DNA from: Amoebophrya sp. A120
Taxonomy: Eukaryota > Sar > Dinophyceae > Syndiniales > Amoebophryaceae
NCBI GenBank assembly: GCA_905178155.1
Contig: CAJINV010000001.1
Span: 4,364,233 to 4,428,232 of the forward strand
Length of the DNA: 64,000 bases
Reading direction: 5' to 3'
Below the pieces are notes generated by a model, which saw nothing but the letters and a program-made list of their open reading frames with translations, searched no databases and was not told the DNA's origin. Positions 43,314 to 59,368 of this stretch are shown piece after piece. A program made the translations under genes and the position numbers. Position 1 is the first letter of the stretch. Each line of letters starts with the position of its first letter.

Positions 43314-44110
43314 TTATCCGTCACTCCTCGGCATTAACTCGATGCCCAAGATGAGGCCACGCTGCACATTCGGCCCTAAAGGCAATGCGGCCCCAGGCTG
43401 TGCCTGGGGGTAGTGGTGATGCGCAGTGACCCGCACAAAAGTTGTTTGGTTGGAAAACCCGGCCACGAGTAAAAGCCCTTCCACCATCCCTGCGACGTAG
43501 CTGCCGAGATTGCATTCGGTCGTGGAAACTGCGGAATGGAACACGTTTTTGTTGATGTCTGCCAGCTGGTATTCATTTTCGCCCTTTAACACCTCCGCCG
43601 CATGGCCGAACCAGCTTCGCCATATCTTGTCCGCGACAAACTGCAAAAACGGGACGATCCGCAGCTCCCGCTTCTGCACCCCGAACCGCAAACAGTAGAG
43701 ATCGAAAGTCCGGTATCCCACGAAAAAAGTGTTACAGTTACACATTTGTAGTCAATTCAGCAACACAAATTTCTCTGCATGAGAGAGAAAACTTGTAATG
43801 CAGAAATCCTACGGGAAAACACCTACGAAACGAGGCTCCTATGCATATCCGGCATGACAGAGCTTGTCTGTCTTGCTTGGCCTGCAACACAATGTGTAAC
43901 TGTAACAGCACTTTTTTCCTGTGATATCCGGAAGCCGACTCTTCTTCCCATGGCCTGCAGACGCCGCTCCAGTTCCGACGTTTCGTTCACTTGCTGAAGC
44001 AAATACGTCACCGCCTGGCCAACAACTAAGGAGAGGGTAGAGAGCGGCACTTGGCGGACTCCTAGTCCGCGACCGCCGTCGCTGGAAGCCCCGGTCAGTG
44101 TACGCTTCAT
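43314..44110 (-). CDS. TRAPPC5: TRAPP complex subunit 5 (Trs31), 192 aa
   Basis: Core subunit of the TRAPP tethering complex, which activates Rab1/Ypt1 in ER-Golgi traffic. Exons 44110-43927 and 43713-43314 are separated by an introner; dropping one TSD copy gives 579 nt in frame. Family blocks: LSTLSLVVGQAVTYLLQQVNETSELERRLQAMGRRVGFRTFDL, then RELRIVPFLQFVADKIWRSWFGHAAEVLKGENEYQLADINKNVFHSAVSTTECNLGSYVAGMVEGLLLVAGF, corresponding to the S-T-L-N-C-x-S-F-x-A-G-I-V-E block of TRAPPC5, and a final VTAHHH segment. Length is close to the human subunit (188 aa as I recall). The introner falls inside the conserved core, so it must be removed for function. Confidence 0.92.
43714..43926. mobile_element. 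introner family E, copy 2
   Basis: 213 bp. The left end begins TATCCCACGAAAAAAGTGTT; the right end in reverse complement begins TATCACAGGAAAAAAGTGCT. The exact repeat TCCGG lies at 43709-43713 and 43927-43931. Removal restores RRVGFRTFDLYCLRFG in TRAPPC5. Same orientation as copy 1. Confidence 0.95.
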
Positions 44111-44609
44111 GAGACTTTAGGTGAAGTATAGTGCTTGGTACGTCTTGCTCACAACATTGCAGTAGCAGCAGAAGCAGTAAGTCCTTATCAATCTTATCCG
44201 AGTTTGAAAAAAAAAAAACGGCCAGATCTATTCTGAATGATTCTTCTGCGAACAATCCGATCGACGACTTCACCCGGAGCACTGACGAATACACAATGAT
44301 CGTATATATAATGCGATTCTTCTCTTTCCATTTCCACCGAAGCCTAGACGTCCAGACACTTGCTTTTACATGTGCACGCCATTGCTTGGATGCAACCAAA
44401 CAGTAAGTACCAGAGAACAGCGCTGTGAATGCAGATGCAACGAAATTCAGTGCTTACGTCGCACTGTGCTCCAAGGTGCGTTAGTTTTGCTTTTGACTTT
44501 CTTTGCCAGATAACTTTGCATATGCGAAAATGATGTCGTTTTGTCCGTACATAATCCTGGAAGATTCTTACTGCCGTCGCGCGACAGAATGATTCTTCGA
44601 AACAAGCGC
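44111..44609. other. intergenic, no gene seen
   Basis: Spacer between the TRAPPC5 start and the KRI1 stop. Nothing recognisable. Confidence 0.6.
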
Positions 44610-47353
44610 TCAGCTCTTGTTTTTCTTGACCAACACCGGATTTTTCACCTTGTATGCGTCCAAACGCGCTCTTTCCACGCCGGACTTGTGTTGCTTCTTG
44701 CGCTTCTGCTGCTTCATCTCCTTCTTCATCTCCAAGTAGCGGTCCGTGCGCTCGTCGCGATAGGTCGAGGTATCGAAGTACGGCCTGGTTAGCTTTCTCA
44801 GGGACGCCTTCTTGTTTAGCTCCTTGTCAGACTTTGAGAGAATTTCCTCCGTCGTCAAATTGAAGGAATCGGCTTTCACCGTGCTATACTGGAACTTCAG
44901 AGGCCCAAAGTCGCGAATCTTGTAAATGTCGTCAGGATCATCTTCAAGCTGTTCCACTTGTAGTGCCTGCTGTCTTTCCTCATTGTCGCCTGCATTCCCC
45001 TCCTCGTCACCCTGCTGGTTCACCAGCTCCTCCCAATTTTCCGGCGGTTGGCAGTGTGCTGGAACCTTTTTTCTCGTGTACTTTTCCTTCCGCTTTTTCG
45101 CTGGGGCTTTGAAGCACTTCTGACACAGCGTGAAGTCCTGCTTCTGTGGCGACTCGTAGTAGTTCTTGCCTGGTAATATCGCGATTTTACATTCGTCGCA
45201 GATGAACCACAAATCAGGCGCATCTTCGTCGTTCGGGGCTTTTTGCTCCATCTCTTCGTTTTGGTCACCGCCATCTTCAAAATTGTCGTTGTTGTATTCT
45301 GCTGCATCGTCGTAAAAATCACCACCTCCCTCTCCCCACTCCTCGTCGTAGTCGCCCCAGTTTTCCTCTGTTTCGCCCTCTCGCGTCAGCGCCTTCAACT
45401 CCTTCTCATCGAGTTCCTCGTCACCTTCGTAATAGTCCTCGCCCAGAAACTCCTCCATTTCCTTGTCGTACGTTTCCGGATCGAAATCCCTTTCTAGCAT
45501 CTTCGCGTACTTCCGTTCGGCCGCCCCGCTGGCGGTGCCGGCTGCCGTGGCAGTGTCGTCCTCCTCCTCTTGGAAATGGAACACGGAGTCCGCCAACAGT
45601 GGGTCTTCCTTCTCCGGCTCCGCGACCAGCGCGCCCGTGTTTCCGGTCGTCTTCTCGATTTGCCGGAGGCGTCGCTGCAGTTCCTTGCGCTTCAAGTTTT
45701 TCAGCCGCTTCAGCTCCTCGGACTTGCGCACCGCTTCCTGCTCTTTTCGCTCCTTGCGCTCCAGACGCTTGCGTTTACGCTTGTCGTCGACCTGTGGGCG
45801 GGGGAAGAGATTGGGATGCGGATTGCTGGTGGATGACGCTCAAAAAGCATACTTTTCTACTGCCACACTACCTAAAATTCAAATTCACATACGGTTGGTA
45901 CAAACCACAGAAAAAACCAATTCATTTCTATTACCTGTCGCACGGAGTTCGGCACGTTTCTCGCGAAGGTGGCGATTTCCCCGTTCTCGCCCAACCCGCC
46001 GTGTTCGTAGCGGAAGTTGTACTCCGCCTCAAAATCGTCTTGTTCGTCCAGCGCCTCCTCGTCCTCCACTTCTTTCGCGTCGTCCACGCCACCGAACCCG
46101 GCCCCCGTCGGGTCCTTCCATCCCTCGTTCAAAATGTAGTCGCGGAGAAACTTTTCGTTCTCGGTCAATTTTTCATCCTCGCCCCAGTACTTGTTCGCGA
46201 GGAGGGACTGGGCGCTTTTTTTCTTGTGCAGGTTAACGCCTTCGGATGAAGTAGAACTTCCCTGCTGGTGTGTAAAAGCGTCAGTAAGCGGCGCTTCGGT
46301 AGCATTTTTGTCAGCACTCGGTTTCTTCACGCTGAACAAACCTTCGCCGTCGTCCTCCGAGTCGTCATTCTGCTCTCCAGCATCATCATTATCCGTTTTC
46401 CCCACTTCCGCGCGGATCTGTGCCCTAATGTCCGCCAGATCCTCCTCGTTGTTTTGATTTCGCTTCGCAGCGACCAATCTTTCATCGTCCTCGAACGCCT
46501 CCGCACCGCCCTCGAGCAGCGTTTGTCGCAGTAAATCCTTGTAGAGCACCGGTTTTTTTTCACCACCATTTCCTGCTGTCTCTTTTTTCTCCTGTTCCTT
46601 CTTTTGCCGTCTCTCGGCGAAGAAGTCCGCGGAGGAAAAGAACTGGGTCTTGCCGTCGTACACCGACTTGTCCTTGTTTCGAATTCGCTGTAATGTGTCG
46701 AGAACCTTGAAATCCACATCGTTTTGCAGCAGCATGCCATCCTCGTCCTCGGTTTCGCTGGACGACGACGAACCGCCCTCCTCGTCGATGATCTTCCGGG
46801 CGTACGCGAGCTCCTCGGCATCTTTCCGTTTCTGGAACTTCTCCGCAAACTGCCTGTTCACGGACAGCCTGTTGAGATCATCGTGCTGCGCTGCGGCTGA
46901 TGGGTTGTTTTTGGATGATTTTGCCTTGACAAAAAGATTCTGGCTTCTGTCTTCTTCGTCACTGCTCCCATCATCGAATAAAGACTGTGGCTCATGAGAA
47001 CGAGGGTCATGCTGATCGAGGTTCGTGTCTTGCACTTGCAGCGTCTCTGCGTGTATAGATGCGGGTGCTGCTGCGCTACCTGTGCTTGCGCTGCTACTGG
47101 ACGAGGAAGATGACGTCCCGGTTACTACTTTCATCGCCCCTGTCTTCGCTTTCTTGACCTTCGATTTCAAAGATTTAGTCGTTGCAGTTTCCGCGGATGA
47201 CGACGCAGGAGGCGCTTTTGCTCCCTCAGGTGTCGATCTCTTATCGCTTCCAGCAATCGACGCTGACACGACCTTTGTCGCGGTTTTGTCTTTCTTCTTT
47301 TTCATGGGCTTCTTGCTAGCCGCTCCAGCCGAAGAGCCAGCTGCCGCCGACAT
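44610..47353 (-). CDS. KRI1: KRI1-family ribosome biogenesis protein, 866 aa
   Basis: Nucleolar factor for 40S subunit assembly. Exon 1 is 47353-45935, exon 2 is 45791-44610, with one GT-AG intron; joined length is 2,601 nt. Family features: LNRLSVNRQFAEKFQKRKDAEELAYARKIIDEE, the KTQFFSSADFFAERRQKKEQEKKE and VLYKDLLRQTLLEGGAEAFEDDE blocks, the LTENEKFLRDYILNEGWKDP block, the YNFRYE segment, the basic VDDKRKRKRLERKERKEQEAVRKSEELKRLKNLKRKEL run at the exon join, and the C-terminal WFICDECKIAILPGKNYYE region. The Ser/Ala-rich N-terminus is longer than in yeast. Acidic runs are typical of the family. No introner is present. Confidence 0.93.
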
Positions 47354-49655
47354 TTTATCAAAAATAGGCGATATCTATGAGAATCAGTAACTAAAGGGAG
47401 TTTTCGAGTCAGTCCCTAAAATATTTTGTTAGTTTCTGCTACTGCTGCTAGCCAAGATCGCTGGAGAAACATGACTGTATTTGGATTGGGCGGGTAAAGC
47501 AAGTGATATCCGGTTGATATTGAGCTTTTGCATATCACAAAAGACCGGTTTTGTCGCCTCTTGAGATCATGATCATCAACAAAATTTATTTCCACTAATG
47601 CGGTCGGGATCTTCAGAAGTACTAGCGATGGATCGGGATCGCTCACGGTATATTTTCTGAACATGTTCTACCCATTATAATGGTTTGAGGCGATGCTGTG
47701 CGCTGGATCGACTACCATTTCAATTTGATCAAAATTCCACATACACGATCAGTTTCTTCTGAGATCCCTTTCCACATGAGGGAGAACAAGCACATCCCGC
47801 CGTCTTTGAGTCACATCTCCTTGACGAAAAAATTAAGCACGAATTATAATTGATTCATCCACCACATGAGTGGGGATGACTCTAGCCGGAAGGCATGAGA
47901 TGGCTCCAGTAAGCTGCCATTGGCATTGCCAATCTATCTTTGCATTATTTTGAAAGCGAAACTAAGACCTACTTACAAGACGGTCCAAATAAGCAGCATA
48001 TTAATGGATAAAAGCCGTCAATTCATCAGATGTGGACGGCTCCTGTCGCGTTTCATCACCTTCAGCTTCATCATTATCATGTCTAGTTGACATTCGCTTG
48101 CGAGCGAATGCGCTGTCAGCCAGAGAAAAATGAGAAAGAATGCGAAACACGAAAAAATTATGCTCCCTTTGTTTTGCAGAGAGAAGCATCGTTTAGTAGA
48201 CTTATCTCTGTCTGTTGCTCCTATTGAGTGCAATAATTTTCAACAGGTTCAGAAATCTAATTAAACCGCGTTGACCGCTTAGCCTGACTCTCTGTAACTA
48301 CTGGCTTCAACTCGACTTCGTCTACATCCGCACAGTAGCAAGAAAGCCCTAAGCTGAGAATCAACGCGATTTACAATGTAGTCGCAGAAAGTAGAAGCAG
48401 AAGGCTCTTAATAATATCAGAAAAACTTGCGTAAAAAAAATAGTCGCACCCGATCCGTCGCGCGAAGCAGTCCGTCTCCTGCCACCGACTATCGAGAGTC
48501 AGCAGGTGATGATGTGACCCCAAGTTGCGCGAGGAAGGCGGTGTTTTCCTTATCACTTTTGTTTTCTTTCGGTCAGAAGTTTCTAAATTTTTTTCATTTT
48601 CTGCTTATGAAATACGTAGAGAAACGGATAGTTGTTTTCTACCTATGTTTTCCGGTTTCGTCCACACCACTCGCAGGGGCGCCTACCAGTCCGATCGAAA
48701 ATACTCTACATATTTGCGATCGCACCGGCAGCGAGACGCGATCGGACCGTGGCGAACTTTTCCCGTTCTTCACTCAATCGAAGTAATAACGTTTGATAGA
48801 TGAAAAACCAGAAGCAGAATAGTAGGTAGAAACCATGAGTTTATACATATTGATATTCTTTTGTTGTAAAGAGACAATACACATTGACAAGGTTTTTTCA
48901 CATCAAGTCGACAGCTACTTCGATTTTTCTTGTTTTAGATGGGATTTTAGCACAGGGGGTCACACCTAAGGTGCACTCCTCCTGGTGCATGGAATAGATA
49001 GATCATATTGGCCATAGACTAATATTATCTCATCTAGCCGCGAAACTAGATGGAACTAAGTTACCAACAACGTTCGCAAGACGATGTACTCAGCACACAA
49101 AGTGTGTGAAAATCGCTTGAAGCGCACTACAGCTACATCTACGACGTTCTGTAGTGCGTAGAAAAAACAGTAACAAACATACTTTTAGTAGGAATGTACT
49201 GCTGAATCGCTTCTCCTGTCGACGACAGAATCAGCGCAAAATCTATTGAGAAAAACGAGGTGGAATGGTGTCGACTAAAACGAAAAAGTGATGACTTGCT
49301 GCAGGATAGCGTTTACCGTCCTCGTTGCAGACTGTGTAAAAGTAGTTTACAATTGTAAATTTATTAGTAATTTATGGATATGGACTACAAAAACGATTCG
49401 TTTTGTGGAGCTGTTGAAATGTAAGATGCTGGGACCTTGTGAGGCCATCATCAGGGACTGTCACAGACAGTCTAATTCGTGCGGTTAACCTTGCAGTGCA
49501 TTCTTGTTCTTCCTCCTTGGTTTGTCGCGGTCCCTGTATTCGACCGGCTGGCTGGACTGGCATTCTGTTGCGTTTTTGATGCTGGTGAATTACTCCACGA
49601 TGAGAGCAGTGCAGGCAAAGTTGCGGATTTCATCCTAGGTCAGTAGGCTGAATAG
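47354..49655. other. 2.3-kb A+T-rich stretch without a recognisable gene
   Basis: The longest gene-free interval apart from the GC-island and RUVBL1-duplication regions. Only short ORFs without motifs. I looked for tRNA and spliceosomal snRNA signatures and saw none. No introner ends occur here. Confidence 0.55.
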
Positions 49656-51571
49656 CTAGTCACATGGAAAGCATCGAAAGCAAGGGATATCTAAGAAACT
49701 GAAGCGATAAAGTCCAATACTGAGTAGATGCACCACGTGTGTGTCAGCACCGTTGTCCGTCTCGCGGTCGAGTTTCCAGTCTGCCAGCTCCAGGTATTTC
49801 CGGCGGTAAGTCCACCCAGGAGCGGACGACGGGTCAATCCCCAAAACACAGGTCGCTTGCATCTTTTCATGGCACCAACTATCACTCTGCAGCTGGTGTC
49901 CCACCACCTCATAAATCCCCTCCCCTGGGGAATGGCTGCGTTGCATGTTGTAGTGCTCCCGAACCTTGGCTGCCTCGAACTCGCTGTGGAAGCGAACCTC
50001 CATCCTTCGGGGCGTCGCCTGCAGCTTGGCGTCGTTCAGGTTCTTTTCCAATCGAGAAAGTATATCGTCGATGTCTACGCAAAACGAAAACTCGCCACTG
50101 TTCATGCTTGCATTTTTTGCTTCCGCGGCACACAAGGTCAGGAACATGTCGCGCTTTCCGGCGTCGTTTTCCTGACCATGAGCCAACAGAAGATTATCGA
50201 CCACAAATTTTGCGTTCCGCAGCAGCACCATGGCACCTGGATGGACATCAAAATGGTCGTGGAAACTACGACTTTATATTTTTTATTGTGAAGTACATAC
50301 ATAGGACAGTCATTTCTCTAGCTACAGCCTCAGCAACAGTGTCTTGCTATGCTTTCTCCGAACAGATTACTCGACATCGTCATGAACAACAAGCATACAA
50401 CTGGAAATATCAACATACCTTTCCCGCGCTGTTCGTAGCGCAGCTCAGCAACCTTTTCCGCACCCTGAAAAACCGGAACTGCCTGCGACAGTGCGAGGCA
50501 GCGCTTGACCAGCTTGATCACAACTACGCACTTTGGGCAATCCTTAGCGGTTTCACCATAGCCCACAGAAAGGACATCTCCCTTCGTCACCGTCCTCTTG
50601 TCGCTAACGAGGAGCGCCAGAGTCCCGTCCGGTTTGCCACGGGGGGACACAAGTCCGGCCACCAACATCACGCTCGCTCCATCATGCGGGGGCCTCCCGA
50701 AATCTTGAACCGTCTCAAGCACAATAGAGTTTTGTTCGCGACGGACTACCTCCGTTACCTTCTCGAGGAGTGGCGTGTCCCGCTGCGCATTCGGTCGCTC
50801 GGCCCGCTTATCCGGTTCCCTGAAGTACGAATTGCCGACTAGCACCCTGCCTGTTTGCAATTTGTTTCTATAATTTTTCGAATTTTTCTCCCGGCATTTG
50901 CATTCGATGCTATCACGCTAAGATGAAATGTTTAGCGATATTGATCGATACCTTCGTGAGTACGCCGATGCGGCTGATCCACAGGCGCCGCCTCGATGGT
51001 TTTCAGCGATACCGCCTGCACCTTCACGTCGTCAGCGACATGAACCGCTTGGATCTGATACTCAGGTTCGTCGGGGCGTTGCCTTTTAGTCGGAGGGGCA
51101 CCGGAGCCGCCGTCAGCAGAAAACGAACACGATGCGTTCCGCTTGAGGCTGTATTGTCCAGCCCCACCTCCACCGTGAATACCGTGCTCCTGAAGGTTTC
51201 CTTTCGCCGCGCCTTTTGAATGCGGGCCCTGTGCCGGAGCCTTGTCTTTGCTGCCCTTCATCCAGTCGTGACTTTTGCCTTTTTCAGAAACGCCTGTACC
51301 TGGAAGAGTTCACATATATCGACGTCGAAACACAAACACTATTTCATCGTCACGACAAGTTTATAAATTCTGTCTAACACCCTTGCGCTTCGATACCTGG
51401 ACCTCCTTGGGGCATCGAAGCACCCAAATTCGCTACATAGATAATGAGGCAGTTCCATTTTCCTAAAGGTGGAGAACCCTTACCTTGCAGATTCTTTCCA
51501 GGAATAGCGGCATTACTGGACGCGATGACTTTCCCGCCCTTCATCTTTTCTTTTTGCTTGCCCTTCGACAT
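49656..51571 (-). CDS. unrecognised protein, 482 aa (paralogue of the next gene upstream)
   Basis: Four exons: 51571-51484, 51299-50952, 50850-50419 and 50236-49656, all joined by GT-AG introns in phase 1; total 1,449 nt, in frame. The N-terminal 60 residues are Lys/Gly-rich and basic. Two segments share a pattern: GRVLVGNSYFREPDKRAERPN (exon 3 start) and AKFVVDNLLLAHGQENDAGKRDMFLTLCAAEA (exon 4). The middle, DTPLLEKVTEVVRREQNSIVLETVQDFGRPPHDGASVMLVAGLVSPRGKPDGTLALLVSDKRTVTKGDVLSVGYG, looks like a beta-rich domain. The gene 1.6 kb upstream (53159-54788) shares these motifs and part of the exon structure. No known family is recognised. No introners. Confidence 0.65.
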
Positions 51572-53158
51572 TCTTTTACGTCGTACTAGTTAGGCTGCAC
51601 TACTTCCACTTCACGGCGACGCGTTGGCGGGAAAAAAAACTAGAATGATAAATGAAACAACAAATCCAAGTGCTTTCTCTACTTTATGAATGTCTAATCT
51701 ACAAAGTAGGCAAAGGGACCTCAATATCTTCCATGAAGATGAAGTAAAATACGAATAGATAAAATCCGTCTTCACCTTGTTGCCTGCAATAATGTACGAC
51801 AACATCATCATGGAGGATTTGCGCTTTGGCTTTGGTATGGCGTGGTTTTTATGCCAAATGGAAGACCACGGTAGGAAAAAGGCTATACTCGGATTCTCAT
51901 GAAGATGACAACAACTGACCCATCGGCATCGACGGACCTTATCTGATGTCCATTCGCTTTCACTGAAGCTAATCTGGATCAATCGGGATCAACATAACAT
52001 GCGTCGATACTAAAATATCCGCCTAGTGAATGCAGATCGTTCAATGAGCAGCTAATTACAGATCTGAGTAAAAGATGGGCCAATACCATGGGAATACACA
52101 TTCAGCTAAGGAGCAGATCCACAAAGAGAACAAAGTCGATGACTCGTTTGTCATTCAAATTTCAACACTGCTTTCCAGTCAGTGTATCACAGAAAAAGAG
52201 AATAAACCATCATCTCCAAATCCGATGGGGTTGTAATAGAAGGAATGAGGACGGAGGAGAAACCGTCGTGAAACCTGTGTTCTGTGTCCATATAGCGCTC
52301 TCAAATCATCGAAAAAATGAACAGGAATAATTGGATCTTTAATCGACTTCGCATAAATTTCAAATCCGTACTTCGTTATCGTTCTATTGTCGCTATACAT
52401 ATGAAATAAAAACCGGAAGACCCCGCATTACACCGTACTGCACTTCAAAGGTACCTAGATGTACGCAAAACCATACCGGATATTTCGTGCAAATCCGAAA
52501 AAAAGTGCTTATTACGAGTTCGACTGCTGCCGAAAAAATATTGTTGAGAGCACTGTTTCCCGTCTGTCAGTTTTGTAAAACATTCCTTCGCGGTAGTCCG
52601 CAGATATCTATACTGTTTGAAATATGGAACTTCAACCAGCGGAATAGGGATGTTTCAGGGACGTACAGCAAAAAAACGGGAGAGTGTAGTGGGGCCCTAA
52701 GTCAAAAGATTTTTACTTTCAGCCACCATAGTGCAAAATGTCACACCTCCGAAAAAAAATGGTTGCTTATCCTTATCCTATGGTCCAACTAATAAATTAT
52801 CAAAGAAATCATACAGGGTCATATCAAAGAATACAGCACCGTTTTCAGCTAGACTGTCGCCTGCTTGCCCACAGCTTCAAGCACCTGTATCGGCAAAAGC
52901 GCCCGTATGGTCTGCACTGGAACCGGATCCCGAAGAGCAAGAGGTAAAAGACCAATTTCTCCGAAGAGCATCAGTTCTTTTCATCTGCCATTTCAGCTTT
53001 CCTTTTGTGCGACCTGCAGTTCAATAGACAGTTTTCGTTTTCAATACCATATCAAGCACAGTGAGACGTCGTGTTCTGTAGACTCGTCAGATTAAATGTC
53101 GCATTTATTAAAATGCGACGTTTTACAAGCTGCACAAAGAAACGTCGCCCTTGGTCCA
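51572..53158. other. 1.6-kb intergenic, no gene seen
   Basis: A+T-rich spacer between the two paralogues of the unrecognised family. Only short ORFs. Confidence 0.55.
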
Positions 53159-54788
53159 TCAATACGAAGTGAATATGAAACTAACTGAAAGGCAAAGAGA
53201 GTAAAAACGTCTGGCAATACGATTCGCGTCAAAGGTAGTTGGCCCAGAGACGGCGTCGAAGTCGACTTGCCAGGACTGGGGCATATTTCCACGCCCACAC
53301 AGCTTCAGCGAATCTTGGTGACTTTCTCTATCATACCACTTCGATTCGTAAGTCAGTCTTGTGGCGTAGAAGACTTGCTCCCGCTTGCTCGAATCTGGAA
53401 GCTCGACTCCGTGCGCGTTTCCATCCGGATCCTCCCACTCCTGACCGTAATAACCAAAGAGATGGACCACGCTGCCGCCTTGCAGAAAGTGTTGAAAAAC
53501 TGCACCGGGCGGGATGCCTAGCCAGTAAGTCGATATCTTCTTCTTCTCTACTAAGAGGTTGAATTTCTCCACGTCTTGCAGCGACGTCAGCAACTTTTGC
53601 GCGCCTTGTTCTGCGTCTGCCGCTTGGACGGAGCAATAAGAGAGAAAGACGTCGCGTTTTCTGTTTCCTTCCACGAAAGTGTTCTCCAGGAATCTGCTCG
53701 GGGTCGAACGGAACAAGCTAAGCGACCCCCCGCGATGCGGATCCCACTGCAAAAATGTGGGCGGCTCGGGTTCTTGCCCCGCACTCGGGCTCTGCCGGGC
53801 ATCAGCAATTACCACGGGAATCTTCTTTCCGCGCCTTACGCAGGCCGGAACGATCTTCACAATCGCCAAATCTAAATCGAGGATGCATGCCTGAGAAGCC
53901 CCCTCGTGCACGCGCACACGAACAGAGTCGTTCACTTTACAGTAGCGGCCCCTGTGGCACAGAATCAATGCCATCGTCGTTTCGTCCACCACGCCCCCTT
54001 CCTGCAGCGGCACGCCCACCAGTAGACTGGTCAGCTCGTGGTCACTGCATTCGCGGTCGCGATCTGTTCGCTGCACCGTTTCGGCGATCGCCACCTTGCC
54101 CTCGAAGGCGTCCAGAGCGACTGCCGAAATACTTTCGTGCAACTCAGAATCCACTTGATAGCGAGGCCGCTGCGAGCGAAACGAAAAGTTTTCGCAGGAG
54201 GATGCGGGGGTGTTCTGTTCAGACAATCCCGCGCTACCTGGTATGATTACCATCATGTACTGAGTGTGGCGGCCGAATAGACATCGACTGACAGATGTCG
54301 ATAAATTCCACCTCCTGAAGATCCAAGCTGCAGGTATACACGTAAACGTAGGGTGGGTTGCCTGAAAGAAAACTTCCCTCGCAGTTTGTTGTGTGTGACT
54401 CACAGTTAACCGGCAAATCTATGACTAAACATACACTATAATTTCTCCGAAAACGTAAAAGTCAACGGGCGCAGATACCTTCTGTTTCTCCTTCTCGGGA
54501 AGGATGTGGCTCGAGATAAACCCCTTCACTCCACGACTTTCCGGCGTCGTTCTGCCTGCCGACTACCACCCGCTGCAAAGTGTATTCACAAGGATTCTTT
54601 TTTACACCGTGGCTGTCTGGCGATGCCTGCTTTCCTTGTTTTTTACCTTTGCCTTTGTTCGGGGTAGTGTTCTTAGCACCTTTGTTGTAACTGTTGTAGC
54701 CGGTATGGTAGTAGTCGACTCCCACTCCTGGTAACATTCTCTGTCCTCCCGTACCTCCAAAGCTGCCATACCAAAAACTGCCGCCCAT
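53159..54788 (-). CDS. unrecognised protein, paralogue of the 49656-51571 gene; frame not fully resolved
   Basis: Exon 1 (54788-54479) encodes a Gly/Tyr-rich start, a Lys/Gly-rich basic stretch and EYTLQRVVVGRQNDAGKSWSEGVYLEPHP. A GT-AG intron leads to GNPPYVYVYTCSLDLQEVEFIDICQSMSIRPPH (from about 54360). The frame must then shift by one base between about 54,290 and 54,240 to enter the long ORF that ends at 53159. I see no normal-length intron there, so this is a very short intron, a sequence error or a broken gene. The long part contains AIAETVQRTDRDRECSDHELTSLLVGVPLQEGGVVDETTMALILCHRG and FLENTFVEGNRKRDVFLSYCSVQAADAEQ, which parallel GASVMLVAGLVSPRGKPDGTLALLVSD and NDAGKRDMFLTLCAAEA of the other gene. 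The last residues (from FYSLCLSV) may be intronic. Confidence 0.55.
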
Positions 54789-56047
54789 CTTCGTGGCCGC
54801 CGCTGATTTGCTTTCTATTTTTGAAGCAAACTCAAGTTTTCGTAGTAGACAGTGAAGAATACAGAATGATACTCTGTGATGTGTCCGTATCGAACTACAG
54901 AATACAAACCCTTCAACTCACGGATGAGTATTACCGGCGTCCTGTTTTTCAATCGAATCGAGGTTTCAACAGTGAAGTAGCTATGTATGGCAGTCGCATA
55001 CGAAAAACTGATCTATCATATTCTAACCGTAACTCCATGGTACAACTTTTGCGCCTTTTATTCTGCCTGTAATTTCGTATCGCTTTTGCTTCTAGTTCAT
55101 TGGCGAAGATCCCTTCATTCTAGACTTGCTACAACTAACTTGAAAAAAACTTCTCAGGGACGAGATATCTACTTGTTCAGATCGTTATCTCAAAGTGGCG
55201 TCTCAGCGAGCTGTAAATTCGTAAGTAGCATAGCATAATCCACATTGTTTTAACTAGAGACGCGATTGATGACAGACCAGATAACTCATCTATTTGGATA
55301 GTCAGACGAGAAAGAACGATGTCGTATTCGTTCACCGAAAGAGAAAGACCGATGACATCACACCGACATTTCTTTTCGTAAACCGAAGGGGAAGGCACGA
55401 CTACCTACGACTTCTATAAAAAACCTAGGACGATTTCTTCATCTCGTTGAACCTGAAAGCGTCCGCAAATCCTTGTCATACGTCCTGGGACGAAGCACGA
55501 ACAATCCCAGGCAAAACATCTCCGTTGGTGCCGCAAATAAAATTCCGTCTGTTTCGCTTTTGCTCTGCTTCACCTCGTGGCAGCAGAAACAATAAATTTT
55601 GAGTGTCAAGAACCCGTCGCCAAAATTATCTCAGCTCTTACTCCCAAGCCCAACGCTGGTGACAGCTGTCGCAGCCAGCTAGTGCCAAGAACTCTCGGAA
55701 CTTACAGCTTGACTGCAAGTTCGCTACTCGAAAGATCGCCAGAACAAGCAAACTAGTACATATTTACGTAAAAAAGTCTATACTCTGAGGTCAGTACCTA
55801 GAAGAAAAAGGATAGATGCTTTCAGCTTTCGCCACAGGAACTCTTGAAAGAAAAAAAACGCGTCTTCATTGCCATATCCCGTGCCTGGTCGGCCCCCATT
55901 TCGTCTGCATATCACGATGCGATTCGATTTTTCTTTCAAAAAACCCACAAGCACCCGGCGATGCGGATCGCAGTCACAGCGACCAAAAGCTCAGCGATTC
56001 TTGTCTCCCCGGTGCACTGATGTGCTACTTACTCCTTCAGATGAACC
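54789..56047. other. intergenic, no gene seen
   Basis: Region upstream of the 54788 gene and downstream of RUVBL1. Nothing recognisable. Confidence 0.6.
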
Positions 56048-59162
<3,115 letters not shown>

Positions 59163-59368
59163 TATCAAAGAAAAAAAGTTCGTCACGATCACTCATGCGC
59201 ATTCTTGCAATACAAAATTGTTTGTCATGCGTAAAAATGCATCACAGCCAAACTTCGTTAGGGATTTCCCTAGTGTTTCTGCAATACAAGAAAAGTTTGT
59301 GATGCTGAGAAGATTTGTAATGCAAAACCTGCAAGTTAGTGACTGTGACAAACTTTTTTCTCTCCATA
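59163..59368. mobile_element. introner family C, copy 3, at a duplicated RUVBL1 start codon
   Basis: 206 bp. The left end begins TATCAAAGAAAAAAAGTTCG; the right end in reverse complement begins TATGGAGAGAAAAAAGTTTG. Flanks are TCATG (59158-59162) and TCATC (59369-59373), a 5-bp repeat with one mismatch. The target is the start-codon region of a duplicated RUVBL1 5' end. The undisturbed site, CTTCATGGTCGC, is visible at 58340 and 60492. Confidence 0.93.
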
